Below, one piece after another: positions 38,378 to 48,598 of a stretch of 64,000 nt of DNA. Made by a program: the position numbers and the translations under genes. The stretch comes from Asaia astilbis JCM 15831 (lineage in GTDB: Bacteria; Pseudomonadota; Alphaproteobacteria; Acetobacterales; Acetobacteraceae), in the NCBI RefSeq assembly GCF_000613845.1, contig NZ_BAJT01000006.1, forward strand, positions 1-64,000. The letters are read 5' to 3'. Below the pieces are notes generated by a model that was given only the letters and a program-made list of their open reading frames with translations, had not been told where the DNA came from and did no database searches. Position 1 is the first letter of the stretch; the number at the start of each line of letters is the position of its first letter.

Positions 38378-39109
38378 ATGGACAAAGAGGCGGGAAATGA
38401 CGGTTTGTTGGCCAAGGGGGCCGCTGGGCAACTCGCTCTGGCGTTGCGTCCGCCTGCAAGTGTCGCTGCCCGCCACTTCGTTGCAGCGGCCTCGAATGCC
38501 CTTGCGAGACGATGGCTGAACCAGACAGGGTGGCCCGATCGGCGACTGCTCATTTGCGGCGATGATGCCTGCGGCAAGTCGCATTTGCTTCATATCTGGG
38601 CGTCGGCCCGCGGCGCCCGTGTGCTCGATGCCGCAGAACTTGACATGGCCGATGTCACGGCCCTGGCGGAGGCGCCTCCCGCAGCGCTTGCTCTCGATCA
38701 TCTGGACAACGTGTCGTCCGAGCGCGCTTTGCTCCATTTGCTCAATCTGACGCGTGAGCAGCGCACGACGCTGCTCATGGCAGCACGTCTCGCTCCGGTA
38801 AGGTTGCCGATCATCCTGCCCGATCTGGCGAGCCGGTTGAGAGCGGTCACGACGGTCCGTATCGCGCCGCCTGAGGACTCATTACGTTTCACGTTGCTGC
38901 TGCGCCTGATCGCCGAGCGTCAGCTGGTCGTCTCCAAGCCGATTCTGGACTGGCTGACGCGAAATCTGCCGCGCACGGGTGATGCCATCGTGGCGGCAGT
39001 GGAGCGTCTCGATCACGCTGGCCTTGCTCATGGAAGGCCTTTAACGCGCGCTCTTGCTCGTGAAGTTCTGGCCGGCTTGCTCGATGAATCGGCGGCTGAC
39101 ACGCTCTGA
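38378..39109 (+). CDS. hdaA: DnaA-related replication regulator HdaA
   Basis: A 243-aa AAA+ protein related to DnaA domain III but without the DNA-binding domain. In Alphaproteobacteria HdaA with the beta clamp promotes ATP hydrolysis by DnaA and limits re-initiation. The N-terminus has a Gln-Leu-Ala-Leu-Ala-Leu clamp-binding-like motif at about residues 18-23, and the Walker A is Gly-Asp-Asp-Ala-Cys-Gly-Lys-Ser at 61-68. The sensor region (Leu-Ala-Ser-Arg-Leu) is near residue 150. Position between purMN (divergent) and ppk is the usual alphaproteobacterial arrangement. Confidence 0.88.
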   Translation: MDKEAGNDGLLAKGAAGQLALALRPPASVAARHFVAAASNALARRWLNQTGWPDRRLLICGDDACGKSHLLHIWASARGARVLDAAELDMADVTALAEAPPAALALDHLDNVSSERALLHLLNLTREQRTTLLMAARLAPVRLPIILPDLASRLRAVTTVRIAPPEDSLRFTLLLRLIAERQLVVSKPILDWLTRNLPRTGDAIVAAVERLDHAGLAHGRPLTRALAREVLAGLLDESAADTL

Positions 39110-39203
39110 AATTTTGTGATGATTGGGTGAAGGGGTTTGACGAACCGCCATTTCTGGGCCGATGCTGTGTTCACAAATCAGTTAGGAACAGGGAACGCAT
39201 CGC

Positions 39204-41484
39204 GTGACGTCGTCTTCGGAAAAAGACCCAAAGGCTGCCCGAACCGGGGCACCCTCAACTGCCGGAAACAGGCGCACAAGATCACCGCGGACGACCCGTG
39301 CTGTGGCACGGATTCCGGATCCGGGGATCGTGACGTCCCCCGCACGTTTCATCAACCGCGAGCTATCCTGGCTCGACTTTAACCAACGCGTGATCGAGGA
39401 GGCGGAAAACAGCCGCCACCCTTTGCTCGAACGACTGCGCTTTCTGTCGATCAGCGCCAGCAACCTCGACGAATTTTACTCAGTCCGCGTGGCTGGTCTC
39501 GTCGGTCAGGTCCGTGAGGGGCTGGTCGTTCCCTCGGCCGACGGTCTGACCCCAGCACGCCAGCTCACCAGCGTGCGGCGGAGCGCCGCCAAGCTCTTTG
39601 CCGCTCAGCAGAGGATCTGGCGTCTGCTTCGCGGCGAGCTTGCGCAGGCCGGCATTCGCTTATGCAACCGGGATGAGCTGACTGATGCCGAGCGTGCGAG
39701 CATCGCCGCAAAGTTCGAGGAAGAAATCTATCCCGTTCTTACGCCGCTTGCGATCGATCCGTCTCATCCGATGCCGTTCATACCCAATCTGGGGATGGCG
39801 CTGGCACTCAGGCTGAACGACCCATCCGTGCCTGGCTTTACGATGGACGCGCTCATTCTGCTTCCGCAGCAGATCGACCGTTTCATCAGGCTGCCCGCGC
39901 CGCATCGGGAAGAGCCCGATATTCGTCCCGATGTACGCTTCGTGCTGCTTGAAGATGTTATCCGTCTGCATATCACCCGCCTGTTCCCCGGGTTGGAGAT
40001 TGCCGAGGGCGGCGTCCTTCGTATCATCCGCGATTCCGATGTAGAGTTCGAGGACGAGGCCGAAGATCTGGTTCTGTCCTACGAGACAGCACTCAAACAG
40101 CGTCGTAGAGGCGTCGGGATCCATCTTTCTCTCGACACGGCCATCCCTGAAGCGCTCGGTTACGAGTTTGCCGAAGAGCTCGATGTCGCCAGAGACGATG
40201 TGGTGATCCAGCCTGACATCATCGGCGTGGTCGATCTCAAGCAGATGATCGTTTCAGACCGGCCCGATCTGCTTTTCAAGCCCTACACACCGCGCTTTCC
40301 CGAGCGCATCCGCGATTATGACGGCGATTGTTTCGCTGCGATCCGCGCCAAGGATATTGTGGTCCATCACCCTTCGAAAGTTTCGATGTGGTGGTGCAGT
40401 TCCTTAAGCAGGCAGCGCTCGATCCCAATGTGGTGGCGATCAAGCAGACGCTTTATCGCACGTCACGGGACAGTCCGATCGTGCGCGCGCTCATCGAGGC
40501 TGCAGAGTTGGGCAAGTCGGTGACGGCCATGGTCGAGCTGCGTGCCCGCTTCGATGAAGAGGCGAATATCCGTCTTGCGCGTTCGCTGGAATCAGCCGGG
40601 GTTCAGGTTGTCTTTGGCTTCACGCATCTCAAGACGCACGCAAAGCTGAGCCTCGTTGTCCGCCGTGAGGCAGGCGGGTTGCGCTCTTACGCTCATTTCG
40701 GGACCGGCAATTATCATCCGATCACGGCGCGTATCTATACCGATCTGTCTTTCTTTACCTGCGATCCGCAGTTGGCGAGCGATTCAGCCAAGCTCTTCAA
40801 CTACATGACGGGTTACGCCGCCCCGGCGGACATGGAAGCGCTCGCTTTTGCTCCGATCACGCTGCGTGACACCTTGATGGATCTGATCGACGCGGAAATT
40901 GTCCATGCCAAGGCGGGGCGCCCGGCCAAGATCTGGCTCAAGATGAATAGTCTGGTCGATCCGTCTCTGATCGATGCCCTTTATCGCGCCTCGCGCGCCG
41001 GTGTTAAAGTGGTGGGGATCATTCGCGGGATCTGTTGCCTGCGTCCCGGCGTGCCGGGATTGTCCGAGAATATCGAGATACGATCGATCGTCGGGCGTTT
41101 TCTGGAGCACGCCCGGATCTACGCCTTTGGCAATGGCCATCGCATGCCGTCACACAAGGCAAAGGTCTTCACCTCGTCTGCGGACTGGATGGGACGCAAT
41201 ATGGATCGGCGTGTCGAAGCCTGGTGCCGCTCTGCAATCCAACCGTCCATGCCCAGATCCTGGGACAGATCATGACGATGGATCTGCGTGACACGCTCCA
41301 GAGCTGGGTTCTCTCTTCCAAGGGGGATTGGCAGCGCGTGGCTCCGGGGGCTAATCCCTTCTCCGCGCATGAGTATTTCATGCACAACCCGTCGCTTTCC
41401 GGACGTGGGTCGGCAGCCAGGGAGAAACCGCAGGACAAGGATGCGGGTCGCCGCGAGCGGCCGGATCGGGTTCGTGAAGATTAA
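39204..41484 (+). CDS. ppk: Polyphosphate kinase 1 (two one-base frameshifts)
   Basis: Reversible polymerisation of the ATP gamma-phosphate into polyphosphate. The N-terminal domain starts after about 45 disordered residues with [12 protein letters not shown]. The frame breaks near 40372 (His-His-Pro then Phe-Glu-Ser-Phe one frame over). The second frame has Ala-Ile-Lys-Gln-Thr-Leu-Tyr-Arg, the autophosphorylated His region Lys-Thr-His-Ala-Lys and Gly-Thr-Gly-Asn-Tyr, plus the second His motif Ser-His-Lys-Ala-Lys. It breaks again at 41220 (Val-Glu-Ala then Leu-Val-Pro one frame over) and ends at 41484. One base at each site restores about 760 aa. Followed by ppx 13 bases later. Confidence 0.9.
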
Positions 41485-41497
41485 GAAAGAGGGTAAA

Positions 41498-42990
41498 GTG
41501 TCCGGTACTGACGTTCCGCAAGGCCACCATCGTGCAGCCATCGTCGACCTCGGTTCGAATTCGGTTCGACTGGTTGTCTTCGAGGGAGTGACGCGCAATC
41601 CGATCCCCATTTTCAACGAAAAAGCGACCCTGAGGCTCGGTCGCGGTCTGGAGCAGACAGGACGTCTCAACGAGGAAGGTCTTCTGGTTTCTCGTGATGT
41701 GATGAGCAGGTTCAATGCCATTGCGCGCGCGATGAACGCCCATCCTTTCGAGGTGCTGGCGACAGCCGCTGTACGTGACGCGAGCAATGGTCAAGAATTT
41801 GTCGAGACATTGCATGAATGCATGCCCGACGTGCCGATCCGCATTCTCACGGGTGAGGAAGAAGCCGATTACGCAGCGACCGGTGTCTTATGCGGTTTGC
41901 CTGACGCCGATGGTGTTGTTGCCGATATCGGAGGAGGCTCGCTCGAACTGATCCGGGTGGCGGAAGGGCGCCATCATGAAGCCTGCACAAGGCCGCTCGG
42001 GGTCATCCGGCTGTCTGATCGTGCTGAGGGAGACCTGAAGCGGGCACGTGAGGTCGTCGAGGCAGACCTTGATGATGTGGCATGGCTGCCTGCGCAGAAG
42101 GGCAAGCCGCTTTATCTCGTCGGCGGAGCCTTCCGTGCCCTGGCAAAGCTGCAGATCGCACGTACCGGATATCCGCTGAATATCGTCCATCTCTATACGC
42201 TTGGAGCGGACGAAGCCCGAGAAATGGCGACGTGGCTGATCGAAACGCCGCGCAAGATACTCGAAAAACTGCCGGGTTTCCCGCGCAAGCGTCTCGATGA
42301 TGTCCCGTTTGCGGCCACTGTGCTGCGACGACTGATGCGTATCGTGCAGCCTTCCCAGATCATCTTCAGCGTGGATGGTCTTCGCGAGGGCTGGTACATG
42401 CACAAAGTGGGGCAGGCCGTTGCTTCGCTCGATCCCTGTCGCGCATTGGCTGACGAGACTGCGGCGCGCCTCAGTCGCAGCATGGAGTTGCCAGGTGAGC
42501 TTGTGCGATGGACGGCACCCCTTTTCCAGCACGAAACCCCTACGGAAACGGCCTTGCGGGACATGGCGTGCCGGATGTCCGATATCGGGTCGTTCGATCA
42601 CCCTGAATATCGGGCACCCCAGACCTATCTGCGCGTCATGCGGATGCATGGTGTGGGGTTCGATCATCAGGCAAGGGCGTTTGTCGCGATGACGCTCGCG
42701 GTGCGCTACGAAGCAGACCCTACAGATCAGCTGATGGACGTGTCCCGACGCTTCTGGACCCGGATGATTGCGATCGCGCCATACAGCTCGGCTTTGCGCT
42801 GCGTCTTGCCTACACCATCTGCGGCGGGACAGCGGATCTCCTCAGAAACACGACCCTGTCGATCGAAGATGGTCAGCTCTGGCTGACTCATAACGAGCAA
42901 AGCAGCTTTGCTGCGGGTGGTGGGGTCAAGCGTCGTCTGGATCGCCTGGGTCAAAGCATGAATCTCGTTGCTAACACGCGCGAATGCTGA
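41498..42990 (+). CDS. ppx: Exopolyphosphatase / Ppx-GppA phosphatase (one-base frameshift near 42775)
   Basis: Degrades polyphosphate (and possibly pppGpp) from chain ends, opposing Ppk. Features are Asp-Leu-Gly-Ser-Asn-Ser-Val-Arg-Leu near residue 17, Leu-Thr-Gly-Glu-Glu-Glu-Ala near 115 and Asp-Ile-Gly-Gly-Gly-Ser-Leu-Glu-Leu near 145. GTG 41498 fits the family N-terminus; upstream in-frame ATGs lie inside ppk. The frame breaks near 42775: the first frame goes into junk ending at 42886, while one added base continues with a Gln-Leu-Gly-Phe-Ala-Leu-Arg helix to TGA at 42988-42990 (497 aa). It overlaps the next gene. Confidence 0.9.
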
Positions 42991-43756
42991 TCCGGCATCC
43001 TGCTGGCAGAGCAGTTGCCTTGTGGGGGCGGCATTAGGGCTGGCTGTCTCTGCCTATGCAGGGACGGTCATTCATAAGGATCATGATCCTGACGCTCTTT
43101 GGAAAATCGTGCATGAGAAATGCGCGAAGGGTGCCAAACCCTGTGCGGTTTATGACGCGCTGCGGGGCATTGCGTTGTTGCACTCCATCGAAGGGCGCGG
43201 CCAGTATCTGCTGATCCCGACCGATAAGGTGACCGGCATAGAAAGCGCGGCAGTGCTACGCGCGGACCAGCCCAATTATTTCGCGCAAGCCTGGTCGTAC
43301 CGTGACCGGGTCAGCGCGTCTTACGGGTTGCCTATCCCGGAGAGAATGCTGTCTCTGGCGATCAATTCGTCAAAAGGGCGTTCGCAAAATCAGCTTCATA
43401 TTCATCTCGATTGCCTTGTGCCCGAGGTGAGGGCAGTGCTTGACCGCAATGACGGCCGTATCGGTCCGAACTGGTCGATTCTGCCCGAGCCCCTGAACGG
43501 ACATCATTATCGCGCTCTTTATCTCGCGACCCTGAACGCGTCGCCCTTTCTCATTCTTGCTGCCACGCTTCAGCACCCAGAGACAGAAATGGGGAATCAC
43601 ACGCTTGTTCTGGCTCCGCTCGATGAGGGTTACGTTCTGCTTGATGATACGGCGCAGGGACTGGACCGGGCGTCTGGCGAGGAGTTGCAGGATCATGCCT
43701 GTCACGGGGTGATCGACGCGACGGCCGGGCAGGCGGCTTCCAAAGTCACTCACTGA
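42984..43756 (+). CDS. cdh: CDP-diacylglycerol diphosphatase (Cdh), probable frameshift near 43022
   Basis: Hydrolyses CDP-diacylglycerol to phosphatidate and CMP at the inner membrane. The family signature Asn-Gln-Leu-His-Ile-His-Leu-Asp-Cys (HIT-like) lies about 55% along the protein, with Trp-Lys-Ile-Val-His-Glu-Lys-Cys near the N-terminus. The frame is open from TTG 42968 without repair, but ATG 42984 plus one G in the G5 run at about 43022-43026 gives a better signal anchor (Arg-His-Pro-Ala-Gly-Arg, then a hydrophobic core ending Ala-Tyr-Ala). It overlaps the ppx stop, so it is part of the hdaA-ppk-ppx group. Confidence 0.82.
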
Positions 43757-43887
43757 GTTCAGCGCGAGGAGGCGGCGTCACCGCCTCGTGCTGCAACCGG
43801 AAAGGTGCAGCCTCAGAGCCAGATGACGCTTTCGCCGCGAGCCTTCTCCCACAGGCTTGTGTGTCTGCGGGAGTGAGGAAAAACCCT

Positions 43888-45206
43888 CTAGTCGATGCTC
43901 TTCAGGAGACGCCCAATCGTCTCGAAGATGCGGTCGATTTCACCTTTTTCGATGATCAGAGGCGGAGACACAGCCAGCGTATCCCCGGTGTAGCGCAGCA
44001 GAAGTCCATCATGGAAAGCGCGCTCGAACACCTCGAAGGCGCGTGTCGTTGACGCGTTTCGTGGTGCCAGTTCGATACCCGCAACCAGACCCTCATTGCG
44101 AATGTCGACCACATGAGGGAAATCTCTCAGGGAGTGAGCGGCCTCTTCGAAATAGGGCGACAGCGTCGCCGCACGCTCGAAGAGATGCTCTTCGGCATAG
44201 GTGTCGAGCGTGGCCAAAGCAGCGGCACAGGCGATTGGATGCGCCGTATAGGTATAGCCATGCGGGAGATCGATGGCGTCACGCGGACCTTGCATGAAGG
44301 CCTCGAAAATCTCGTCAGAAACGATGGCGGCCCCCATTGGAATGGTGCCGTTGGTGATGCCCTTGGCCACTGTCATGATATCGGGCACGACACCGTATTT
44401 TTCGGCGGCGAAGGACGCGCCCAGACGCCCGAACCCGGTGATGACTTCATCGAAGATCAGCACGATGCCGTGTTTTGTGCAGATTTCTCGCAGGCGTTTG
44501 AGATAGCCTTTCGGCGCGGGCAGGACACCGGTCGATCCGGCCATGGGTTCGACAATGACTGCAGCGATATTCGAGGCGTCATGCAGGGCCACGATCCGTT
44601 CCAGCTCGTCGGCCAGTTCTGCGCCGTGCTCGGGCAGACCACGGGAAAAGGCATTGCGACGCAAATCGAGCGTGTGGGGAAGGTGGTCCACGCCGGTCAG
44701 CAATGATCCGTAGAGTTTGCGATTGCCGGAAATGCCACCGACAGAAATCCCGCCGAAACCGACCCGTGATAGCCGCGCTCGCGGCCGATCAGACGGGTGC
44801 GCGTGCCTTCGCCGCGCAGGCGCTGATAGGCGAGGGCGATTTTCAAAGCGGTATCGCCAGCTTCCGAGCCGGAATTGCAGAAGAAAACGTGATTCAGAGG
44901 ATTGGGTGCGAGCTGGGCGATACGGTCAGCTGCCTGAAAGGCAAGCGGGTGACCGATCTGGAAAACCGGTGCGAAATCGAGAGTCGCCACGGCTTTTTGC
45001 ACGGCTTCGATAATACGTGGCTGACCATGACCCGCGTTGACGCACCACAGACCCGCGCAGCCATCGAGCACTTCACGACCCTTATCGTCGCGATAATACA
45101 TGCCCTTTGCGGAAACCAGCATGCGCGGTGCATCGCGAAATTGCCGATTAGCGGTGAAGGGGAGCCAGAGAGCATCGTGATTGGTATCGGCGTACGAAGA
45201 GGTCAT
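43888..45206 (-). CDS. Class III aminotransferase, omega-amino acid:pyruvate type (one-base frameshift near 44763)
   Basis: A PLP-dependent transaminase of the omega-amino acid/beta-alanine:pyruvate group. The N-terminal part has Leu-Trp-Leu-Pro-Phe-Thr-Ala-Asn-Arg and Asn-Ser-Gly-Ser-Glu-Ala (PLP phosphate). The C-terminal part has Ile-Phe-Asp-Glu-Val-Ile-Thr-Gly-Phe-Gly-Arg, Ala-Lys-Gly-Ile-Thr-Asn-Gly (PLP Lys) and Tyr-Thr-Tyr-Thr-Ala-His-Pro. The frame breaks near 44763: after Gly-Tyr-His-Gly the family sequence Val-Gly-Phe-Gly-Gly continues one frame over. One base restores 439 aa. ATG 45206 fits the family N-terminus. It is divergent from the MFS gene. Confidence 0.88.
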
Positions 45207-45318
45207 GGCCTGGGTTCCGGCTCGATTGAAGAGAAGATAGGGTCGAAAATCTTGCATGATGAGCGCGATCTGCAAAGTAAGAAGAACTTGCGTGAACAGA
45301 TTATTTCAAGGAGCCGTG

Positions 45319-46470
45319 ATGGCCTCTCCCCGCATCGCCCTGCTCTCACTGGCAGCTGGCGCCTTTGCCATCGGCACAACGGAATTCACCCCGATGGGGC
45401 TTTTGCCCGTCATTGCGCAGGATCTGCACATCAGCGTGCCCAAGGCTGGAACACTTGTCAGTGCCTATGCCTTCGGCGTCATGATCGGCGCGCCGATCAT
45501 GACATTGCTGCTGGGCGCTATCTCGCGGAAGGCAGCCCTGATTGCGTTGATGGGCCTGTATATCGTCGGCAATCTCGGTGCGGGGATGAGCCATAGCTAT
45601 GAAATGCTGTTCTTCTGGCGTGTCGTGACCAGCCTTTCACATGGTGCCTTTTTCGGTCTCGGCGCTGTTGAGGCGTCGAGTGTCGTCCCCTCCGGTCGCG
45701 GGGCTTCTGCCGTGGCGTCGATGTTTCTGGGGCTGACCATTGCCAATATCTTCGGTGTGCCAGCAGCAACATGGCTCGGGGATACCATGGGCTGGCGGAC
45801 TGCTTTTCTGGTCACCGCCTTGCTCGGGGCGATCGCCGTGCTTGCCCTGAGTTTTGCTCTGCCGCCCCGCGGGCGCAGCGCACGTCCCGATGTCCTCGGG
45901 GAACTGCGTGTCCTGATGGGGGGCGAGGTGCTGCTGGCTCTCACCGTCACGACGCTGGGCGCTGGCATCATGTTTGTGCTCTACACCTATATCGCGCCAT
46001 TCCTGCATAGCATCACCCATGCCAGCACGACGCTTGTCACACTGGCCTTGATGATGATCGGTGTCGGGTTCAGCATCGGGGCGGCGCTCGGTGGCCGTCT
46101 GGCAGATCGCTCGACGCGTTTTGCCCTGCTTTCGATGCTGCCGGTGCTCGGGATCATCATGCTCGTCTACCCGACCCTGGCGGTCACTCCCGCCGGAGCA
46201 ATCGGGGGCATTCTGGTATGGAGCGCGGCTTCCTTCGCGATCATGCCCGCACTTCAGATGCGGACCATGCAGGCTGCGAGCAAAGCTCCGGGACTTGCCT
46301 CTTCCGTCAATATCGGAGCGTTTAATCTCGGCAACGCCCTCGGCGCCTGGCTGGGTGGTATCGTTCTCTCTCATGGTCTCGGCTACGGTGCCGTGTCTAT
46401 GAGTGGCGCCGCGCTGGCTGCGCTGGCGTTTCTGATTGTGTTCTTCTACCGCCGCGTATCAGCGCCTTGA
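45319..46470 (+). CDS. MFS transporter, DHA1 (AraJ/YdhP-like)
   Basis: A 383-aa inner-membrane efflux protein with twelve hydrophobic helices. The first helix carries Thr-Thr-Glu-Phe-Thr-Pro-Met-Gly-Leu-Leu-Pro, typical of the arabinose/purine efflux subgroup, and Leu-Gly-Asp-x-Met-Gly-Trp-Arg (motif between helices 4 and 6) is present. ATG 45319 has a strong aaggag site; upstream in-frame ATG 45256 is less likely. The substrate is unknown. Confidence 0.92.
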   Translation: MASPRIALLSLAAGAFAIGTTEFTPMGLLPVIAQDLHISVPKAGTLVSAYAFGVMIGAPIMTLLLGAISRKAALIALMGLYIVGNLGAGMSHSYEMLFFWRVVTSLSHGAFFGLGAVEASSVVPSGRGASAVASMFLGLTIANIFGVPAATWLGDTMGWRTAFLVTALLGAIAVLALSFALPPRGRSARPDVLGELRVLMGGEVLLALTVTTLGAGIMFVLYTYIAPFLHSITHASTTLVTLALMMIGVGFSIGAALGGRLADRSTRFALLSMLPVLGIIMLVYPTLAVTPAGAIGGILVWSAASFAIMPALQMRTMQAASKAPGLASSVNIGAFNLGNALGAWLGGIVLSHGLGYGAVSMSGAALAALAFLIVFFYRRVSAP

Positions 46471-46938
46471 TCGGGCCGTGCTAAGTGGATCTGGTCGTTG
46501 ATGAGAACCGCAGCCGAGAGGCCCGATTTCGGCGGGGTGATGAAAAGGGAGCCAATTGTCACGTGTTGTGACGGTAGGTTTAGATTACCCACGGTCTCAA
46601 AAACCGAGGTATAGGATCTATCGCGGTTGTCCCTGAGGGGAATGCACTCTCTCACCTGAGCTTTCGCTGGTGACGTAGCGTTAACCGACCCCGTTTAAAG
46701 CGATTGTCGGGCCGCCGGTGCTAGTCACCTTATTCGATCTGGGGAGACCCCTGAGAAGATGGATGTCTCGGTATCGAGCGGTAATGGTAAGGCGGGTGGC
46801 ACGAAGAGTTCACGGATGGTGGTTGCTTTCGATCTTGCAAGCGATACGCCCCCGTCAGCGCGATATCGCGCTGCAACAGTCGTGCCGATATTCATTCCGG
46901 AATAGTGACCGCAAAGGAGGTCTTTGCGACGGCGAAGG
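46471..46938. other. Unassigned stretch between the MFS gene and barstar
   Basis: 468 bases with no convincing gene. Short open frames exist on both strands (46446-46655 minus, 46718-47026 plus) but neither resembles a known protein; the first runs back into the MFS gene. I see no inverted terminal repeats or transposase fragment. Confidence 0.35.
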
Positions 46939-47289
46939 CTATTTGGCGAAGCCACGGGGTATGACAATATTGAGATTTATCTCATTTGTCTTGTTCCATC
47001 GATCTACAGATTCCCTGAGTAAATAATATAGTACCGATATATCATCTTCTCCAATAATCGGTATGTCATTAAAAACGATCCAGACATCCCGATATGTTAT
47101 CCAGTGTAGATCGTTTATACACTCATCAAATGCGTCCCAGTTGAAGCCAAAATAAGACGGAAAATTCAAGAGTGTACGAAAGATATTAAAAAACTGCTCT
47201 AGTCCTTTTATTTTTTCTGGGACGAGAAATACAACGCTTTCTCTGTCGTTTGGGATTTCTTCTGATCCCAATTCTATAATGCGGGACAT
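46939..47289 (-). CDS. Barstar family ribonuclease inhibitor-like protein
   Basis: A 116-aa protein with the barstar fold. The diagnostic segment Phe-Pro-Ser-Tyr-Phe-Gly-Phe-Asn-Trp-Asp-Ala-Phe-Asp-Glu-Cys near residues 43-57 contains the nuclease-blocking helix with the key Asp. Barstars bind and block barnase-type RNases or toxin tips. The gene is much AT-richer than its surroundings and uses many AT-ending codons, which suggests acquisition by transfer. No barnase-like toxin gene is visible next to it, so it looks like an orphan immunity gene. Confidence 0.8.
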   Translation of the reverse strand: MSRIIELGSEEIPNDRESVVFLVPEKIKGLEQFFNIFRTLLNFPSYFGFNWDAFDECINDLHWITYRDVWIVFNDIPIIGEDDISVLYYLLRESVDRWNKTNEINLNIVIPRGFAK

Positions 47290-47883
47290 TTGATTCTTCG
47301 CTTCTATAAAGATATTATCACGATCTATCGTAATACTTCTGTCACATTGTTTGATACAGATAAGACGATTTACAGGAAAGCGTTAGATGGTTCTACTCAG
47401 TTGCCTCTAGCGTGCTGCGCCTAATGTGGCATCAGCCTTCGAATATAAGCCAGTTAAAACTAAATTCGGGTGCCTCGCCATGCAGGAGTCAGCCATAGAT
47501 CGGAAGAGATTTCAGGTTCGATCCACGGGTTATGTTCTACGAGGTCGCTATTTAGCTTGAGTACCATGACCTTAACGAGATGTGAGTGCGGCAGGAAGCA
47601 GTGACAGATCCACACGGCGTGTGTGGTAAGTTATGGTCTCCTTACTTACCGCGATGTTCGGCTCTATTCAGGACATGGAGAGTATGAATTAATTTTTCTT
47701 CTTTCTCCGTAACAAAAAGACGAAGGAGCTCTTGTCGCATTACCGTAGAGCTGTGAAGATGAGGCCTTAAGAGATCGTCAGAGGGGAGTTGGTCTTCACG
47801 TGAATTGTGCGGCATATCCATCGCGCTCGAGCGATCACAAAAGACAGTCATTTCCACTCGGGCGCGTTGACGGCCAGCCGCAG
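47290..47883. other. Unassigned stretch between barstar and the purine operon
   Basis: About 590 bases. The left half is AT-rich like barstar; the right half should hold the promoter of the purine-catabolism operon. A 71-aa minus-strand frame (47642-47857) is the only candidate gene and I do not consider it supported. No barnase-like toxin remnant is recognised. Confidence 0.35.
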
Positions 47884-48597
47884 GTGAAAATCAGGCAGCG
47901 CCGTGTGCGGTGCATGATTTCTCTGACGCTTGTCTCCTCAATCCTGTCGTTTGCGGCGGGGATGCCGCGCGCAGCCGTAGCGGCTCCAGCCAATGTCGGC
48001 GACGTCGCGGCAGCGGCAATGGCCTATCACGACAGCGGCTCCTATGACCGGGATTTCCGGTCGGTCATTCAGGAAGCCTCGGAGTGGGTTCGCCTCCGTG
48101 CCGGTCATGTCAGCAAGCCTGCCATCGTGCTCGACATCGACGAAACCTCGCTCTCCAACTGGCCTGAAATTGCTGCCAATCATTTCGCCTATTTCCGGGA
48201 AGGGCCATGCGACGCTCTTCCTGAAGGTCCTTGCGGCGTCGATACGTGGGAAAAGACAGCTCAGGCCAAAGCCTTTGCCGGAACCTTGTCGCTCTACGCC
48301 CAGGCGCGTCAGCACGGCGTTGCGGTGTTCTTCGTGACCGGGCGGTATGAGAACGAGCGTGAGGCGACTGCCCTCAATCTTGAAACTGCGGGCTATCGCG
48401 ATTGGGCAGGTCTCGTTCTGCGTGAAGATGGCAGCCACACTGCGTCTGCCGCCGACTACAAGACACCGGCGCGAGCCCGGATCGAGCAGGACGGCTATCG
48501 CATCATCGCCAATATCGGAGATCAGCCTTCGGATCTTGCTGGCGGTCATGCCGAACGTGGCTTTCTCCTCCCCAATCCTTTTTACCGGGTGCCCTGA
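47884..48597 (+). CDS. Exported HAD-superfamily acid phosphatase (class III B type)
   Basis: A secreted or membrane-tethered acid phosphatase of the HAD IIIB group (lipoprotein e(P4)/plant acid phosphatase type), a family that removes phosphate from 5'-nucleotides. From GTG 47884 there is an Arg-rich n-region, a hydrophobic core and an Ala-Val-Ala-Ala cleavage region. ATG 47914 (start of the core) is the alternative. Catalytic Asp-Ile-Asp-Glu-Thr is near residues 84-88, motif II Phe-Val-Thr-Gly-Arg near 155, a conserved Tyr-Lys-Thr and motif IV Gly-Asp-Gln-x-Ser-Asp-Leu near 215. The stop is one base before the flavoprotein ATG, so it belongs to the purine operon and may supply nucleosides; that link is inference. 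Confidence 0.85.
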   Translation: MKIRQRRVRCMISLTLVSSILSFAAGMPRAAVAAPANVGDVAAAAMAYHDSGSYDRDFRSVIQEASEWVRLRAGHVSKPAIVLDIDETSLSNWPEIAANHFAYFREGPCDALPEGPCGVDTWEKTAQAKAFAGTLSLYAQARQHGVAVFFVTGRYENEREATALNLETAGYRDWAGLVLREDGSHTASAADYKTPARARIEQDGYRIIANIGDQPSDLAGGHAERGFLLPNPFYRVP

Positions 48598-48598
48598 C

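Noticed and set aside
47500-47535. A T-loop-like ggttcgatcc sequence suggesting a tRNA or an attachment-site remnant near barstar.
   Set aside because: The flanking bases do not form a T stem and no acceptor, D or anticodon arm is present.
47642-47857. A 71-codon minus-strand frame upstream of the purine operon.
   Set aside because: Small and unrecognised, with no clear ribosome binding site; possible but unsupported.
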